DNA of 64,000 nt. It comes from Thermosulfurimonas marina. Its GTDB lineage: Bacteria; Desulfobacterota; Thermodesulfobacteria; Thermodesulfobacteriales; Thermodesulfobacteriaceae. The notes under the pieces are model-generated. The model was given only the letters and a program-made list of their open reading frames with translations. It did not search any database and had not been told where the DNA came from. Of the stretch, positions 18,465-28,130 are shown one piece after another. The stretch is from positions 124,001 through 188,000 of the forward strand of contig NZ_CP042909.1 in assembly GCF_012317585.1 (NCBI RefSeq), written 5' to 3'. The stretch's first letter is position 1; each line of letters begins with the position of its first letter. The position numbers and the translations under genes were made by a program.

Positions 18465-20045
18465 TTACAACTCCAAAGCCTTCACCGAGTGGACGTGCGG
18501 GAGATTTCGGAGAGCGGAAAGGACCTCCTCTGAGGGGGCTTGATCTACGGAAAGAAGGATTACATTGCGGCGCTTTTCCGGCTCCTGTCCTACATGCATA
18601 CGAGAAATGTTTAGACCGGCCTCTCCCAGAGTGACCCCGATGAGACCGATCACTCCGGGTCGGTCGTCGTTGTGGATATAAAGCATGTGCCCCTGAGGGA
18701 GGGCGTCCAGCTGAAAATCATTGATGCGTACGATACGCGGCTCCATCTTTCCGAAGATGGTCCCCGCAAGATAATTTTCTCCTCCTTTAAATTTAACGGT
18801 AACGCCGATGAGATTCAAAAAGTCCTCGGCGGTCTCGGTCTTGGATTCCAAAATCTTGATCCCCCTCTCCCGGGCCCGATAGAGGGCGTTGACGTAGTTC
18901 ACATCCTCGCGCAGGGCCCGAGAAAGAAGGCCTTTAAGAAGGGCCATGGTAAGGGGGGCGGTATCCAGACGGGAGACCTCTCCCTGATAGACGATGGAGA
19001 CTTCGGTGATGGGACCTTCGGCCAACTGAGCCTGCATAGCCCCCAGTTTTTCGGCCAGTACCAGATAGGGCTTCAAAACCTTCAGGGCCTCGGCGGAGAC
19101 CGAAGGCATATTCACCGCATTGCGCACCACTCCGTGCACCAAAAAGTCCACCACCTGGCTGGCCGCGGCCACAGCCACATTCTTCTGGGCCTCTAGGGTG
19201 GAGGCCCCCAGATGAGGGGTGCAGACGAAGTTTTCTAAAGAGAAAAGGGGGTGATCGGGATCCGGCGGTTCCTTCTCGAAAACATCCAGGGCCGCCCCCG
19301 CCACCTTTCCGCTTTTCATGGCCTCGTAAAGGGCCCTCTCGTCCACGATCCCCCCGCGGGCGCAGTTGATAACGAGCACCCCGTCTTTCATCTTGGCGAA
19401 GCTTTCGGCATTAAGCAGGTGGTAGGTCTCTTTCATCAGGGGAACATGGACGGTAATGATATCCGAGCGGGCGTAAAGTTCGTCCAGGGAGACCAGCTCC
19501 ACCCCCATCTCCGAGGCCCGCTCCGGGGTCACGTAAGGATCATAGGCGATGACCTTCATCTTGAGCCCCTGGGCCCTTTCCGCCACCACCGAGCCGATGC
19601 GTCCCAGCCCGATGATCCCCAGGGTCTTTCCCATGAGCTCGCGGCCCAGGAACTTCTTGCGCTCCCAGCGACCGGCCTTAAGGGAGGCCATGGCTTGAGG
19701 GACGTTGCGGGCCATGGCGAACATGAGGGCCAGGGTATGTTCGGCCGCGGAATTGGTGTTGCCCCCGGGACAGTTCATGACCACGATGCCCCGGCGGCTG
19801 GCCGCCTCCAGATCCACGTTGTCCAGCCCCGTACCCGCCCGGGCAATAACCTTGAGCCTTTCGGCGGCCTCGATAATTTCGGCCGTAAGCTTGGTGCCGC
19901 TACGGATAATGATGCCGTCGGCCTCCCGGATGGCCTCCTTGAGTTCCTCCGGGGAAAGACCCACCCGTTCTTCCACCTCCAATCCGGCCTTTTTCAGAAT
20001 TTCCAGACCTTCAGGAAGAAGAGGATCGGTTACCAGGACCTTCAT
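18465..20045 (-). CDS. serA: D-3-phosphoglycerate dehydrogenase
   Basis: A 526-residue enzyme of the long type: catalytic and Rossmann domains (GLGRIGSVVAERAQG at about 146-160, the Arg/Glu/His catalytic set including CTPHLGASTLEAQ), an intervening domain (about 320-450) and a C-terminal ACT domain (about 455-526) that normally senses serine. It catalyses the first step of serine synthesis, 3-phosphoglycerate to 3-phosphohydroxypyruvate. Its ATG overlaps the stop of the upstream aminotransferase by 4 nt, implying a joint pathway. Confidence 0.96.
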   Translation of the reverse strand: MKVLVTDPLLPEGLEILKKAGLEVEERVGLSPEELKEAIREADGIIIRSGTKLTAEIIEAAERLKVIARAGTGLDNVDLEAASRRGIVVMNCPGGNTNSAAEHTLALMFAMARNVPQAMASLKAGRWERKKFLGRELMGKTLGIIGLGRIGSVVAERAQGLKMKVIAYDPYVTPERASEMGVELVSLDELYARSDIITVHVPLMKETYHLLNAESFAKMKDGVLVINCARGGIVDERALYEAMKSGKVAGAALDVFEKEPPDPDHPLFSLENFVCTPHLGASTLEAQKNVAVAAASQVVDFLVHGVVRNAVNMPSVSAEALKVLKPYLVLAEKLGAMQAQLAEGPITEVSIVYQGEVSRLDTAPLTMALLKGLLSRALREDVNYVNALYRARERGIKILESKTETAEDFLNLIGVTVKFKGGENYLAGTIFGKMEPRIVRINDFQLDALPQGHMLYIHNDDRPGVIGLIGVTLGEAGLNISRMHVGQEPEKRRNVILLSVDQAPSEEVLSALRNLPHVHSVKALEL

Positions 20046-21199
20046 GCGTAGACCTCCTCCGCGTGCTCTCGAATAATCTCCAAGGCTCGGGCCACCCCGG
20101 CCCCTATTTTAACCGGCCAGCCCAGCTCCGAAAGGCCCACCTCTAGAGCAGAAAGGGCGAGCACTCCCTCGAGCGGGCTCTGGTGTCCCATGTGGGTGAT
20201 GCGCACCACCTTTCCCTTGAGCTGGCCCTGCCCTCCGGCGAGCACCACCCCGTAGCGCTTCCGCAGGAGCCTGGTGAGGGCCCCTCCGTCCACCCCTTCC
20301 GGGAGTTTGACCATGGTAAGGGCCTCACAGGGCACCCGAGGGAAGATCTCCAGCCCCAAGGCCAAAACTCCTTCCCTACAAGCCCGGGAGACCAAGGCGT
20401 AATGGGCAAAGAGTCTCTCAAGCCCGATCTTGCGTATGAGCTGCAGGGACTCTCGTAAAGAAAGAAGAAGAGAGACCGCCGGGGTGTAGGCCGTGGTTTC
20501 CTTTTGATAAGCCTTCCATTCCCGACGCAGATCAAAATAATATCTGGGGCTTTCGGCCTTTTCGACCCGCTCCCAGGCCCGCTCCGAAAGGGCCACAAAA
20601 GAAAGCCCCGGCGGAAGGGCCAGACTCTTCTGGCTCCCGGCCACCACCACATCGAGCCCCCATTCGTCCATGGGAAGAGGATAGACCCCTAGGGCGGAGA
20701 TGGCGTCCACCACCACTAGGGCTCCGGCCCGATGAGCCACTTCGGCCACCTCCCGCACCGGGTGCTTCACCCCCGTAGAGGTCTCGTGGGCCTGAAGGAG
20801 GATGGCCGCAACACCGGGGTTCTCCGAAAGGGCCCTTTCCACCGCCTCTGGAGAGACAGCCTCCCCCCAAGGAATATCCAGATACACGGGCTGGAGTCCG
20901 TAGGCCTCGGCAATCTCCCCCCAACGTTCTCCAAATTTCCCTCCCCGGACTACCAGGACCCGCTCTCCTGGAGAAAAGAGATTGGCCACCGCCGCCTCCA
21001 TGGCCCCGGTGCCCGAAGAGGCGAAGAAGAAGACAGGCCGCCGGGTCTGGAAGAGATACTGGAGGTCTTCGCGGATTTCGGAAAGAACGGCGGAAAACTC
21101 CGGGAGACGGTGATGGGGCGTAGGACGAGCTCCAGCCAACAACACCTCTGGGGCCACCGGTACCGGCCCGGGAGTAAAAAGGTGCCACTTCTGGAACAT
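20042..21199 (-). CDS. Class V aminotransferase (probable phosphoserine or serine-glyoxylate type)
   Basis: A 385-residue PLP enzyme of the alanine-glyoxylate/serine-pyruvate aminotransferase group. The opening LFTPGPVPVAPEVL, Asp165 (VVDAISALGVYP) and the PLP lysine K191 (AGSQKSLALPPGLSF) are visible. The tight coupling with serA suggests it supplies the second step of serine synthesis, transamination of 3-phosphohydroxypyruvate, as shown for relatives in archaea and some bacteria, though glyoxylate transamination is possible. It lies 55 nt after the Rrf2 regulator gene on the same strand. A GGAGG site precedes the ATG. Confidence 0.88.
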   Translation of the reverse strand: MFQKWHLFTPGPVPVAPEVLLAGARPTPHHRLPEFSAVLSEIREDLQYLFQTRRPVFFFASSGTGAMEAAVANLFSPGERVLVVRGGKFGERWGEIAEAYGLQPVYLDIPWGEAVSPEAVERALSENPGVAAILLQAHETSTGVKHPVREVAEVAHRAGALVVVDAISALGVYPLPMDEWGLDVVVAGSQKSLALPPGLSFVALSERAWERVEKAESPRYYFDLRREWKAYQKETTAYTPAVSLLLSLRESLQLIRKIGLERLFAHYALVSRACREGVLALGLEIFPRVPCEALTMVKLPEGVDGGALTRLLRKRYGVVLAGGQGQLKGKVVRITHMGHQSPLEGVLALSALEVGLSELGWPVKIGAGVARALEIIREHAEEVYA

Positions 21200-21254
21200 T
21201 CCGCAGCCTCCTTCTAGAGCTTAGGGGCTACTTTAATCCAAAATCAGGGCTTGA

Positions 21255-21713
21255 CTACCCCGAAGGGCTTGCGGATGCGGAAGAGGAGTCCATACGGGCC
21301 AGTCTTTCCTGATATTTCCGAGCCAGATCGGCAATGGTAATCCGGGAAAGGGTGTCCCGAATGACCTCGGTAAGGAGATCCCAGACGTCCCGGGTGGGAC
21401 AAACCGGGCTCATCTCACAGAGGTCGGGATAGCTAACGCAGGGGGTCACGGCCTCATCTCCTTCAAGAAGAGAGACCACCTCCCAAACGGTGATCTCCTC
21501 CGGGGGACGGGCCAGGAAGTAGCCCCCTTTGGCTCCTCGGTGGCTTTTGATCAGTCCCGCCTTTTTGAGAGGGATGATGAGTTGCTCCAGATACTTGACC
21601 GAAAGCTTCTGTTTTTTGGCAATTTCTCCCAGCTGAACCGGTCCCAGGTCGTGGTGTAAGGCCAACTCGACCAACATACGGGTGGCATACCTGCTTCGCG
21701 TGGTAATCCTCAT
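21255..21713 (-). CDS. Rrf2-family transcriptional regulator
   Basis: A 152-residue regulator with an N-terminal winged helix (TTRSRYATRMLVELAL, then KKQKLSVKYLEQLIIPLKKA, GLIKSHRGAKGGYFLARP) and three cysteines at 92, 99 and 105, close to the Fe-S ligands of IscR (92, 98, 104). It could thus bind an Fe-S cluster, or act like CymR as a cysteine-status sensor. It is divergent from metY-metX-metW-cysE-cysK and upstream of the serine genes, so sulfur amino-acid control is the likely role. The ATG has no ribosome site and lies 6 nt after a -10 box, suggesting a leaderless mRNA. Confidence 0.9.
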   Translation of the reverse strand: MRITTRSRYATRMLVELALHHDLGPVQLGEIAKKQKLSVKYLEQLIIPLKKAGLIKSHRGAKGGYFLARPPEEITVWEVVSLLEGDEAVTPCVSYPDLCEMSPVCPTRDVWDLLTEVIRDTLSRITIADLARKYQERLARMDSSSASASPSG

Positions 21714-21719
21714 AGCTTT

Positions 21720-21748
21720 TTTATAAACTTCAATGTCTAGCCTTTCAA
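21720..21748 (-). promoter_or_regulatory. Promoter of the Rrf2 regulator, probably leaderless
   Basis: On the minus strand TTGAAA (21748-21743), 17 nt, TATAAA (21725-21720). The start codon is at 21713, only 6 nt past the -10, so the predicted transcription start coincides with the ATG. No Shine-Dalgarno sequence is present. Confidence 0.6.
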
Positions 21749-21757
21749 TATCTACCC

Positions 21758-21786
21758 TTGCAATCTATACCAAGCCGGTATATATT
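21758..21786 (+). promoter_or_regulatory. Promoter of metY-cysK operon with palindromic operator
   Basis: TTGCAA (21758-21763), 17 nt, TATATT (21781-21786). A perfect inverted repeat TATACC-AAGCC-GGTATA (21766-21782) covers the spacer and the start of the -10, an ideal place for repression. The divergent Rrf2-family regulator is the natural candidate to bind it. The promoter is clear by eye; the operator is inferred. Confidence 0.6.
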
Positions 21787-21819
21787 CACAAAATAGATTT
21801 TTTCGCAAGGAGATCCAAG

Positions 21820-23073
21820 ATGAAAAATTGGCGGTTTCACACCCGGGTTATTCATGAAGGTTTACGTCCCGAGGACTGGGAAGGCGCTACCCTCCCGCCC
21901 ATCTACCAGACGGCCTCCCACCGTCATCCTACGGCCGAAAGCCTAAGTGCGGCCTTCGGGGGCCAGAGTGCGGACCACATCTACCTGCGTCTAAGCAACC
22001 CTACCAACCGCTTCCTAGAAGAAAAGCTGGCGGCCTTAGAGGGAGGGGCCGGAGCCATCCTGACTTCCTCCGGCATGGCGGCCATCGCCAACGCCTGCCT
22101 GGCCCTCCTGCGCCCGGGAGACGAATTCGTGGCCGGAAATTCCCTTTTTATGTCCACCTACGTGCTCTTCGCCAACATCTTTCCCAAATACGGTATTACC
22201 GCCCGCTTCGTGGAGCCCACGGACCTGGAGGCCCTAAAAGCGGCCCTCTCTCCCCGAACCCGGTTTATCTTCGTGGAGACCATCGGCAATCCCAAAATGG
22301 ATGTTCCAGATCTGGCGGCCCTCGCGGAGATCGCCCACGAAAACGGCCTCCCCCTCATCGTGGACAACACCCTAGCCACCCCTTACCTCTGCCGCCCCAT
22401 AGAACTGGGGGCAGATATCGTGATCCACTCCACCACCAAGTATCTCAGCGGCCACGGCTGCGCCACCGGCGGGGTTATCATCGACAGCGGCCGCTTCGAC
22501 TGGACCCAATCCCGGTTTGCCGAGGACTTCAAGCCCTTTGTCGACCGCAGAGGGCCTCTGGCTTATCTCGATAAGGTCTGGCGGGAATATCACATCAATT
22601 TCGGGACCACTCAGGCCCCCTTCCACGCCTATCTCACCGCCCTGGGTCTCGACACTCTGGCCCTGCGCATGGAGCGCCATTGCGAAAACGCCCTCAAGGT
22701 GGCCCAATTCCTGAGTGAACAACCCGAGGTGCAATGGGTACGTTACCCGGGTCTTCCAGACCATCCCCACCGAGAGGTGGCGGAAAGGCAGTTCCAGGGA
22801 AAGGGATTCGGAGGGCTCCTCACCTTCGGCCTCAAGGATCAGGAGACCTGCTTTCGCTTCATCCGGAATCTTCGTCTGGTTTACCATCTGGCCAATCTTG
22901 GGGACTGCAAGACCCTGATTATTCATCCTTACTCCAGCCAGTATCTGGCCTTTCCGGAAGATCTCAAACGCTCCCTTTCTATTACTCCGGATCTCTTGCG
23001 GCTTTCGGTAGGCCTCGAGGACGTGGAGGACATCTGCGAAGACCTTCGACAGGCCTTGGACAAGGTAAAATGA
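21820..23073 (+). CDS. metY: O-acetylhomoserine sulfhydrylase (PLP-dependent)
   Basis: A 417-residue enzyme of the Cys/Met-metabolism PLP family. PLP lysine K207 lies in [11 protein letters not shown]; other blocks are [11 protein letters not shown] and [11 protein letters not shown]. The [12 protein letters not shown] segment and length favour MetY (sulfide plus O-acetylhomoserine to homocysteine) over cystathionine gamma-synthase, and the next gene makes O-acetylhomoserine. The frame opens at 21733, but the ATG at 21820 has AAGGAGA upstream and begins at the conserved [11 protein letters not shown]. It is the first gene of a five-gene sulfur amino-acid operon. Confidence 0.9.
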   Translation: MKNWRFHTRVIHEGLRPEDWEGATLPPIYQTASHRHPTAESLSAAFGGQSADHIYLRLSNPTNRFLEEKLAALEGGAGAILTSSGMAAIANACLALLRPGDEFVAGNSLFMSTYVLFANIFPKYGITARFVEPTDLEALKAALSPRTRFIFVETIGNPKMDVPDLAALAEIAHENGLPLIVDNTLATPYLCRPIELGADIVIHSTTKYLSGHGCATGGVIIDSGRFDWTQSRFAEDFKPFVDRRGPLAYLDKVWREYHINFGTTQAPFHAYLTALGLDTLALRMERHCENALKVAQFLSEQPEVQWVRYPGLPDHPHREVAERQFQGKGFGGLLTFGLKDQETCFRFIRNLRLVYHLANLGDCKTLIIHPYSSQYLAFPEDLKRSLSITPDLLRLSVGLEDVEDICEDLRQALDKVK

Positions 23074-24242
23074 GCGAGTATATCACCCACGATCAGCGCG
23101 GACGGTCCGTAGGAATCGTCCAGAAAAAGTACTTCACCTTCGCCTACCCTCCGGATCTCTTTCCGCTGGAGTGCGGGGCCAAACTGGGGCCCATCACCCT
23201 GGCCTACGAAACTTACGGCCAACTCAACGCCGACCGCAGCAACGCCATCCTCATCCTGCATGCCCTCTCCGGGGACTCCCACGTGGCGGGCTACTACTCC
23301 AAGGACGACCCCAAGCCCGGCTGGTGGGACTTCATGGTGGGGCCGGGAAAGGCCATCGACACCAACAAGTATTTCGTGATCTGCTCCAACATCCTGGGGG
23401 GCTGCGCCGGAAGCACCGGCCCCTCCTCCATCAACCCGCGCACCGGAAAGCCCTACGCCCTGGACTTTCCCTTCGTGACCATTGGAGACATGGTAAGGGC
23501 CCAGAAGGTCCTCATCGAGCATCTGGGTATCCGGAAATTGCTCGCGGTTATCGGGGGATCTCTTGGAGGCATGCAGGTCCTCGAATGGGCCCTGCGCTAC
23601 CCGGAGATGGTGCATGCGGCTATCCCCATCGCCACCACTACCCGGCACTCGGCCCTGGCTATCGCCTTCAACGAGGTGGCTCGACAGGCCATCATGGCCG
23701 ACCCCAACTGGCGTGGGGGAAATTATTATGACGGACCTCGGCCGGAGATGGGCTTGGCCGTAGCCCGCATGATCGGCCACATCACCTATCTTTCGGATCG
23801 GGCCCTGCGGCGCAAGTTCGGCCGGCGCCTCCAGAACAAGAGCCAGTTCTCTTTTGGCTTCGACGTGGATTTTCAGGTGGAAAGCTACCTCCGCTATCAG
23901 GGTCGCAAGTTTGTGGAACGCTTCGACGCCAACTCCTTCCTTTACATTACCAAGGCCGCGGACTACTTCGACGTCAAGCGCCAGCACGGGGAAGGCTCCC
24001 TGGTGAAGGCCTTTTCCAAGGCCCGAGCCCGTTTTCTGGTGATCTCCTTTTCCTCAGACTGGCTCTATCCTACCTACCAGTCCCGGGAGATGGTCAAGGC
24101 CATGAAGAAAAACGGTCTTGACGTGAGTTTCTGTGAGATCGAGGCGGACTGGGGGCACGACGCCTTCCTCATTCCCAACGAAAAATTCGAAAACCTGGTG
24201 GCCGCTTTTCTGGAGAGGGTAAGCCGTGAATTCGAACCTTAA
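23070..24242 (+). CDS. metX: Homoserine O-acetyltransferase
   Basis: A 390-residue alpha/beta-hydrolase-fold enzyme that acylates homoserine from acetyl-CoA. The nucleophile serine is in GGSLGGMQ (about 163), with Asp in SSDWLYP and His in WGHDAFL near the C-terminus. The ATG at 23070 overlaps the metY stop (ATGA). The frame extends far upstream inside metY, which is rejected. Its product is the MetY substrate. Succinyl- versus acetyl-CoA preference cannot be settled by eye. Confidence 0.94.
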   Translation: MSEYITHDQRGRSVGIVQKKYFTFAYPPDLFPLECGAKLGPITLAYETYGQLNADRSNAILILHALSGDSHVAGYYSKDDPKPGWWDFMVGPGKAIDTNKYFVICSNILGGCAGSTGPSSINPRTGKPYALDFPFVTIGDMVRAQKVLIEHLGIRKLLAVIGGSLGGMQVLEWALRYPEMVHAAIPIATTTRHSALAIAFNEVARQAIMADPNWRGGNYYDGPRPEMGLAVARMIGHITYLSDRALRRKFGRRLQNKSQFSFGFDVDFQVESYLRYQGRKFVERFDANSFLYITKAADYFDVKRQHGEGSLVKAFSKARARFLVISFSSDWLYPTYQSREMVKAMKKNGLDVSFCEIEADWGHDAFLIPNEKFENLVAAFLERVSREFEP

Positions 24243-24861
24243 GGATCTGCGCTATGACCTCCAGATCATCGCCTCCTGGATCGAACCCGGGGCCCGGGTC
24301 ATCGATCTGGGCTGTGGCTCCGGGGATCTCCTGCTCCATCTCAAAGAAACCAAAGGAGTCCGGGGAATTGGCATTGAAAAGGACGAGGCCGAAGTCCGGG
24401 AGGCCATCCGGAAGGGCCTCACGGTCATCCAGGGAGACCTCAATGAGGAGGTCCGGGATTATCCTGACCAGAGTTTCGATTACGTAATCCTCAGCCAGAC
24501 CCTCCAGCAGATTTATGAGCCGCATACCCTCCTCAAAGAACTCCTGCGCATCGGCCGCCGGGTCATCGTGAGCTTTCCCAATTTTGCCCATTGGACCATT
24601 CGCCTGGATCTCCTCCTTCACGGTCGGGCCCCCAAGAATCCTCAGCTGCCTTATGAATGGTACGACACCCCTAACATCCGGGTAATCACCATCCGGGACT
24701 TCCGAAAATTCATCGAAGACCTGGGCTATCAGGTCCTGAAAGAGGCCCCGGTAAGCACTTATAACCGAGACCGCCAGGGAAAGATGGTCCGGAGATGGGC
24801 CAATCTCCGGGCCACTTACGGAATTTTTATGGTGGGGAAAAGAGATGCCGGAAAGACTTAA
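24226..24861 (+). CDS. metW: Methionine biosynthesis protein MetW
   Basis: A 211-residue protein with a methyltransferase fold ([12 protein letters not shown], about 25-36) and the MetW-specific segment [21 protein letters not shown] followed by [10 protein letters not shown]. MetW commonly accompanies MetX and is required for or stimulates homoserine acylation in several bacteria; its own reaction is not settled. The GTG start at 24226 lies inside metX (17-nt overlap). Confidence 0.92.
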   Translation: MNSNLKDLRYDLQIIASWIEPGARVIDLGCGSGDLLLHLKETKGVRGIGIEKDEAEVREAIRKGLTVIQGDLNEEVRDYPDQSFDYVILSQTLQQIYEPHTLLKELLRIGRRVIVSFPNFAHWTIRLDLLLHGRAPKNPQLPYEWYDTPNIRVITIRDFRKFIEDLGYQVLKEAPVSTYNRDRQGKMVRRWANLRATYGIFMVGKRDAGKT

Positions 24862-25789
24862 AGTGAGCTGGTACGGAGAACTCCATTCCGTGGTCCAGAC
24901 CTTGGCCTCTACTTGGGAGGAAAATTGCCGGGAGGACCCGGGGCCGCTGCCCATCCCCCGCCAAGAAGAAGTAATCCGTATTCTCTACCGCACCCGAAGG
25001 ATCCTTTTTCCGGAATACTTCTCGACCGCCAACCTCAACTCTGAAAATCTCCAGTATTATCTAGGAGAGGAGCTTAGCCGCCTTTTTGAAGAACTGTCCC
25101 AGCAAATTAATCTGGCCTTTCGTTACCAGGCCCTGACCCGCCAAAAAGATCCTCTTGAGAGGCCTCTCCAGGGGGAAGAATTGGCCCTCCGATTCATCAA
25201 ACGGCTTCCAGAGGTGAAAAGACTTCTCCTCACGGACGTGGAAGCAGCCTACATGGGAGATCCTGCGGCCAAAAGTCCCCAGGAGGTCATCTTTTGCTAT
25301 CCGGGCTTCTTGGCCATCACCATCTACCGCATAGCCCATGAACTTTACCGTCTAGGGGTACCCTATCTTCCCCGGATGATGACCGAACAGGCCCATAGCC
25401 TTACCGGGATCGATATCCACCCCGGAGCCACCATTGGGGAAAGCTTTTTTATTGACCACGGGACCGGGGTGGTCATCGGAGAGACCACGATAATCGGCAA
25501 CCGGGTACGCCTTTATCAGGGGGTGACCCTGGGGGCCCTTTCCGTGCCCAAGGAGGCGGCGGAAGAACTGCGTTTCCGCAAGCGCCACCCCACCATTGAA
25601 GACGACGTCATCATCTACGCCAACGCCACCATCCTGGGAGGAGAAACGGTCATCGGAGCCCGATCGGTCATCGGAGGGAACGTCTGGCTTACCGAAAGTG
25701 TGCCCCCGGATACCAAGGTCTTTCTCAAAAAACCCGAATTGCATGTCCTGCCTCGCCGGACGAAAAAGCCCCCTAGGAGGAGCGGATGA
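24845..25789 (+). CDS. cysE: Serine O-acetyltransferase
   Basis: A 314-residue enzyme, the EpsC-like long type, making O-acetylserine from serine and acetyl-CoA. An N-terminal helical domain (about 1-175) precedes left-handed beta-helix hexapeptides ([38 protein letters not shown], about 185-225) with the catalytic Asp-His pair. It overlaps metW by 17 nt and cysK by 4 nt. Its substrate serine would come from the divergent serA operon. Confidence 0.94.
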   Translation: MPERLKVSWYGELHSVVQTLASTWEENCREDPGPLPIPRQEEVIRILYRTRRILFPEYFSTANLNSENLQYYLGEELSRLFEELSQQINLAFRYQALTRQKDPLERPLQGEELALRFIKRLPEVKRLLLTDVEAAYMGDPAAKSPQEVIFCYPGFLAITIYRIAHELYRLGVPYLPRMMTEQAHSLTGIDIHPGATIGESFFIDHGTGVVIGETTIIGNRVRLYQGVTLGALSVPKEAAEELRFRKRHPTIEDDVIIYANATILGGETVIGARSVIGGNVWLTESVPPDTKVFLKKPELHVLPRRTKKPPRRSG

Positions 25790-26715
25790 TTTACGAAGGT
25801 GTCACTCAGCTTATCGGAAAAACCCCTCTAGTGCGCCTCAAGCGCCTGGCGGAAAACCTGGATGTGGAAATATACGGTAAACTCGAATCCCAGAATCCCC
25901 TCTCCAGCGTAAAAGACCGCATCGGCTGGGCCATGATTGAGGCCGCCGAAAGGCAAGGCCTTATCGGACCAGGGACCACCATCGTGGAGCCCACCAGCGG
26001 CAACACAGGTATCGCTTTGGCCTTCGTGTGTGCCGAAAAGGGATATCCTCTGGTGCTCACCATGCCGGAGACCATGAGCCTCGAAAGGCGGGCCATCCTC
26101 AAACACTTTGGGGCCCGGCTGGTCCTCACTCCCGGGAAACTGGGGATGCGGGGAGCGGTAGAAAGGGCCCGGGAACTGCTCCAAGAAATCCCGGGAGCTT
26201 ACATGCCGGACCAATTCTCCAATCCGGCTAATCCGGAAATCCATCGGCGGACCACGGCCGAGGAGATCTGGCAAGACACCCAGGGCCGGGTGGACCTCCT
26301 GGTGGCCGGGGTAGGCACTGGAGGGACCATTACCGGGGTCTCGGAGGTCCTCAAGGCCCGCAGACCCTCCTTTAAGGCTATAGCGGTGGAACCCGCAGAG
26401 TCGCCGGTTCTGTCCGGAGGGCCGCCCGGACCTCACAAAATTCAGGGAATCGGGGCGGGCTTTGTGCCCCCCATTCTTAATCTAAAGGTCATCGACGAGA
26501 TCGTTCGGGTGAAATCTGAAGAGGCTATAGAGACTGCCCGGAGGTTGGCCCGGGAGGAGGCCCTCCTCTGCGGGATCTCCTCCGGAGCGGCGGTCTGGGC
26601 GGCCTTGCAGGTGGCCCGGAGGCCGGAAAATAAAGGAAAAGTAATGGTGGTTATCCTTCCAGACACCGGCGAGCGCTATCTCAGTACCGAACTCTTCAAT
26701 CCTTCTTCCGATTAA
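25786..26715 (+). CDS. cysK: Cysteine synthase A (O-acetylserine sulfhydrylase)
   Basis: A 309-residue PLP enzyme that combines O-acetylserine with sulfide to cysteine. PLP lysine K43 is in SSVKDRIG; the substrate loop [12 protein letters not shown] (about 68-79) and phosphate-binding [11 protein letters not shown] (about 178-188) are typical. It is the last gene of the operon, coupled to cysE by ATGA overlap. In sulfide-rich organisms this direct sulfhydrylation route is expected. Confidence 0.95.
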   Translation: MIYEGVTQLIGKTPLVRLKRLAENLDVEIYGKLESQNPLSSVKDRIGWAMIEAAERQGLIGPGTTIVEPTSGNTGIALAFVCAEKGYPLVLTMPETMSLERRAILKHFGARLVLTPGKLGMRGAVERARELLQEIPGAYMPDQFSNPANPEIHRRTTAEEIWQDTQGRVDLLVAGVGTGGTITGVSEVLKARRPSFKAIAVEPAESPVLSGGPPGPHKIQGIGAGFVPPILNLKVIDEIVRVKSEEAIETARRLAREEALLCGISSGAAVWAALQVARRPENKGKVMVVILPDTGERYLSTELFNPSSD

Positions 26716-26727
26716 CTTGGGACTGCC

Positions 26728-26756
26728 TTTACAGGACCTCTTCCGGATGCTATCTT
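26728..26756 (+). promoter_or_regulatory. Promoter of the DsbC-like/AMMECR1 genes
   Basis: TTTACA (26728-26733), 17 nt, TATCTT (26751-26756), with TGC directly before the -10 (extended -10). A start about 26763 would give a leader of some 20 nt with GAGGT before the ATG at 26782. By-eye call. Confidence 0.5.
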
Positions 26757-26781
26757 TCTTCCAAAAGGGCGAGGTTTCCTT

Positions 26782-27546
26782 ATGCGTAAATTCTTTTCTT
26801 TTAAGGAACTAGGGTTTCTTCTGGTGATCGTTCTTCTGGGAGGGTCCCCCCTTTATGCCTCCAAGGAAAAGACGGACTGCCCCGGGGTAAAAACGGTAAG
26901 TGGCCTCCTCCACCAGCTTTCCTCTCAAGAAGTTCAAGTGCTTTCGGTCAGGCCCTCTCCGGTAAAGGGGCTCTGTGAGGTAGTGGTCCAGCAGAACGGA
27001 CGCAAAGGGGTCACTTATGTAGACCTTACCGGAAAGTTCCTGGTGCTGGGACGCCTCATCGAGATCTCTACCAAGAAGGATCTGACCGGAGCCCGTATCC
27101 AAGAGCTCAACAAGATTGTTCTTTCTCCGGAAAAAATAAAAGAACTCCGCAAATATGTGGCCTTTTCCGCGGGTCAGGGCCCGGAGATCTTCTTGATCAC
27201 CGATCCGGACTGTCCCTTCTGTAGAAAGGCCGAAGATATCCTCTGGCCCCTGGTTCAAAAGAAGAAGATCCGGGTAAACGTGGTCTTTTTTCCCCTGGAC
27301 CGCCTTCACCCCGAGGCCCATCGCAAGGCGGTAGCCCTTATCTGTGAGAAAAAAGGCTTTGAGGATCTGGTGGCCGGCTACAGCGGAAACGCCACCTGTC
27401 CCGAAGGAGAAAACAAGGTAACCCAGGGGCAAAAATTCCTCCTTTCTTTAGGAATAAGGGGTACGCCCACCTATATCTTTCCTTCCGGGGAGACCCATTC
27501 CGGGGTGCTTCCGGCGGAAAGGCTCCTCGAAATGGTTAAAAAATGA
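26782..27546 (+). CDS. DsbC-like periplasmic thiol:disulfide protein
   Basis: A 254-residue exported protein: signal peptide at about 1-26 (LGFLLVIVLLGGSPLYA), an N-terminal DsbC/G-like dimerisation region (about 30-115), and a thioredoxin fold with the active site CPFC (144-147) and cis-Pro loop GTPTYIF. It probably isomerises or reduces wrongly paired disulfides in the periplasm. Extra cysteines (DCPG, LCEV, ATCP) are present. No DsbD/CcdA-type electron donor is nearby. Its stop overlaps the start of the AMMECR1 gene by 4 nt. Confidence 0.88.
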   Translation: MRKFFSFKELGFLLVIVLLGGSPLYASKEKTDCPGVKTVSGLLHQLSSQEVQVLSVRPSPVKGLCEVVVQQNGRKGVTYVDLTGKFLVLGRLIEISTKKDLTGARIQELNKIVLSPEKIKELRKYVAFSAGQGPEIFLITDPDCPFCRKAEDILWPLVQKKKIRVNVVFFPLDRLHPEAHRKAVALICEKKGFEDLVAGYSGNATCPEGENKVTQGQKFLLSLGIRGTPTYIFPSGETHSGVLPAERLLEMVKK

Positions 27547-28109
27547 GTCTTTCTCCCCCGGAGAGGGCCTATCTTCTGCGACTGGCCCGGGAGAGCCTGG
27601 AGAAGGCCTTTGGCCTGAGGGAGGACTATTCCTTGCCCTACCCTCCCCCTTTCGAGCGCTTGCATGAGCCGCGAGGAGCCTTCGTAACCCTTAAGAGGCA
27701 TGGGCATCTCCGGGGCTGCATCGGGACCTTTGAGGCTGCCTCACCCCTCTACCGGGTGGTAGAGGAGATGGCCCTGGCCGCGGCCTTCAATGATCCCCGC
27801 TTTTCCCCTTTAAGCCCGGAGGAACTTGACGAAGTGGAAATAGAGATTTCGGTCCTTTCCCCCCTTCGTCCCGGCCGCCCGGAGGAGGTAGAAGTGGGCC
27901 GTCATGGGGTCTACCTCATCCGGGGAGCCTTTCGGGGCGTGCTTCTGCCCCAGGTAGCCGTAGAATACGGCTGGGATCGGGAGACCTTCCTGGATCACGT
28001 CTGCCTTAAGGCCGGACTTCCTCCCCGCTGCTGGCAGGACCCCCGCACGGAGATCTATCTCTTTACTGCTGAAGTATTCGAAGAAAATGAGGACTTGCCA
28101 AAAGAGTGA
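27543..28109 (+). CDS. AMMECR1-domain protein
   Basis: A 188-residue AMMECR1-family protein with the hallmark LRGCIGTFE (about 58-66) and the FNDPRFSPLSPEEL and LPQVAVEYGWDRETFLDHVC blocks. In many anaerobes and archaea this protein is encoded with a MEMO-like protein and a radical SAM enzyme (the AmmeMemoRadiSam set), thought to act together on an unknown substrate. Neither partner is adjacent here, so it stands alone between a DsbC-like protein and an M23 peptidase. Biochemical function is unknown. Confidence 0.88.
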   Translation: MSLSPPERAYLLRLARESLEKAFGLREDYSLPYPPPFERLHEPRGAFVTLKRHGHLRGCIGTFEAASPLYRVVEEMALAAAFNDPRFSPLSPEELDEVEIEISVLSPLRPGRPEEVEVGRHGVYLIRGAFRGVLLPQVAVEYGWDRETFLDHVCLKAGLPPRCWQDPRTEIYLFTAEVFEENEDLPKE

Positions 28110-28130
28110 GTTTAAGTATAGGATAGGGCC

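Noticed and set aside
18672-20051. Long plus-strand frames opposite serA
   Set aside because: serA is complete and conserved; these are shadow frames.
22929-23987. Minus-strand open frame of 352 codons opposite metX
   Set aside because: metX has all family motifs on the other strand; the antisense product has no recognisable domain.
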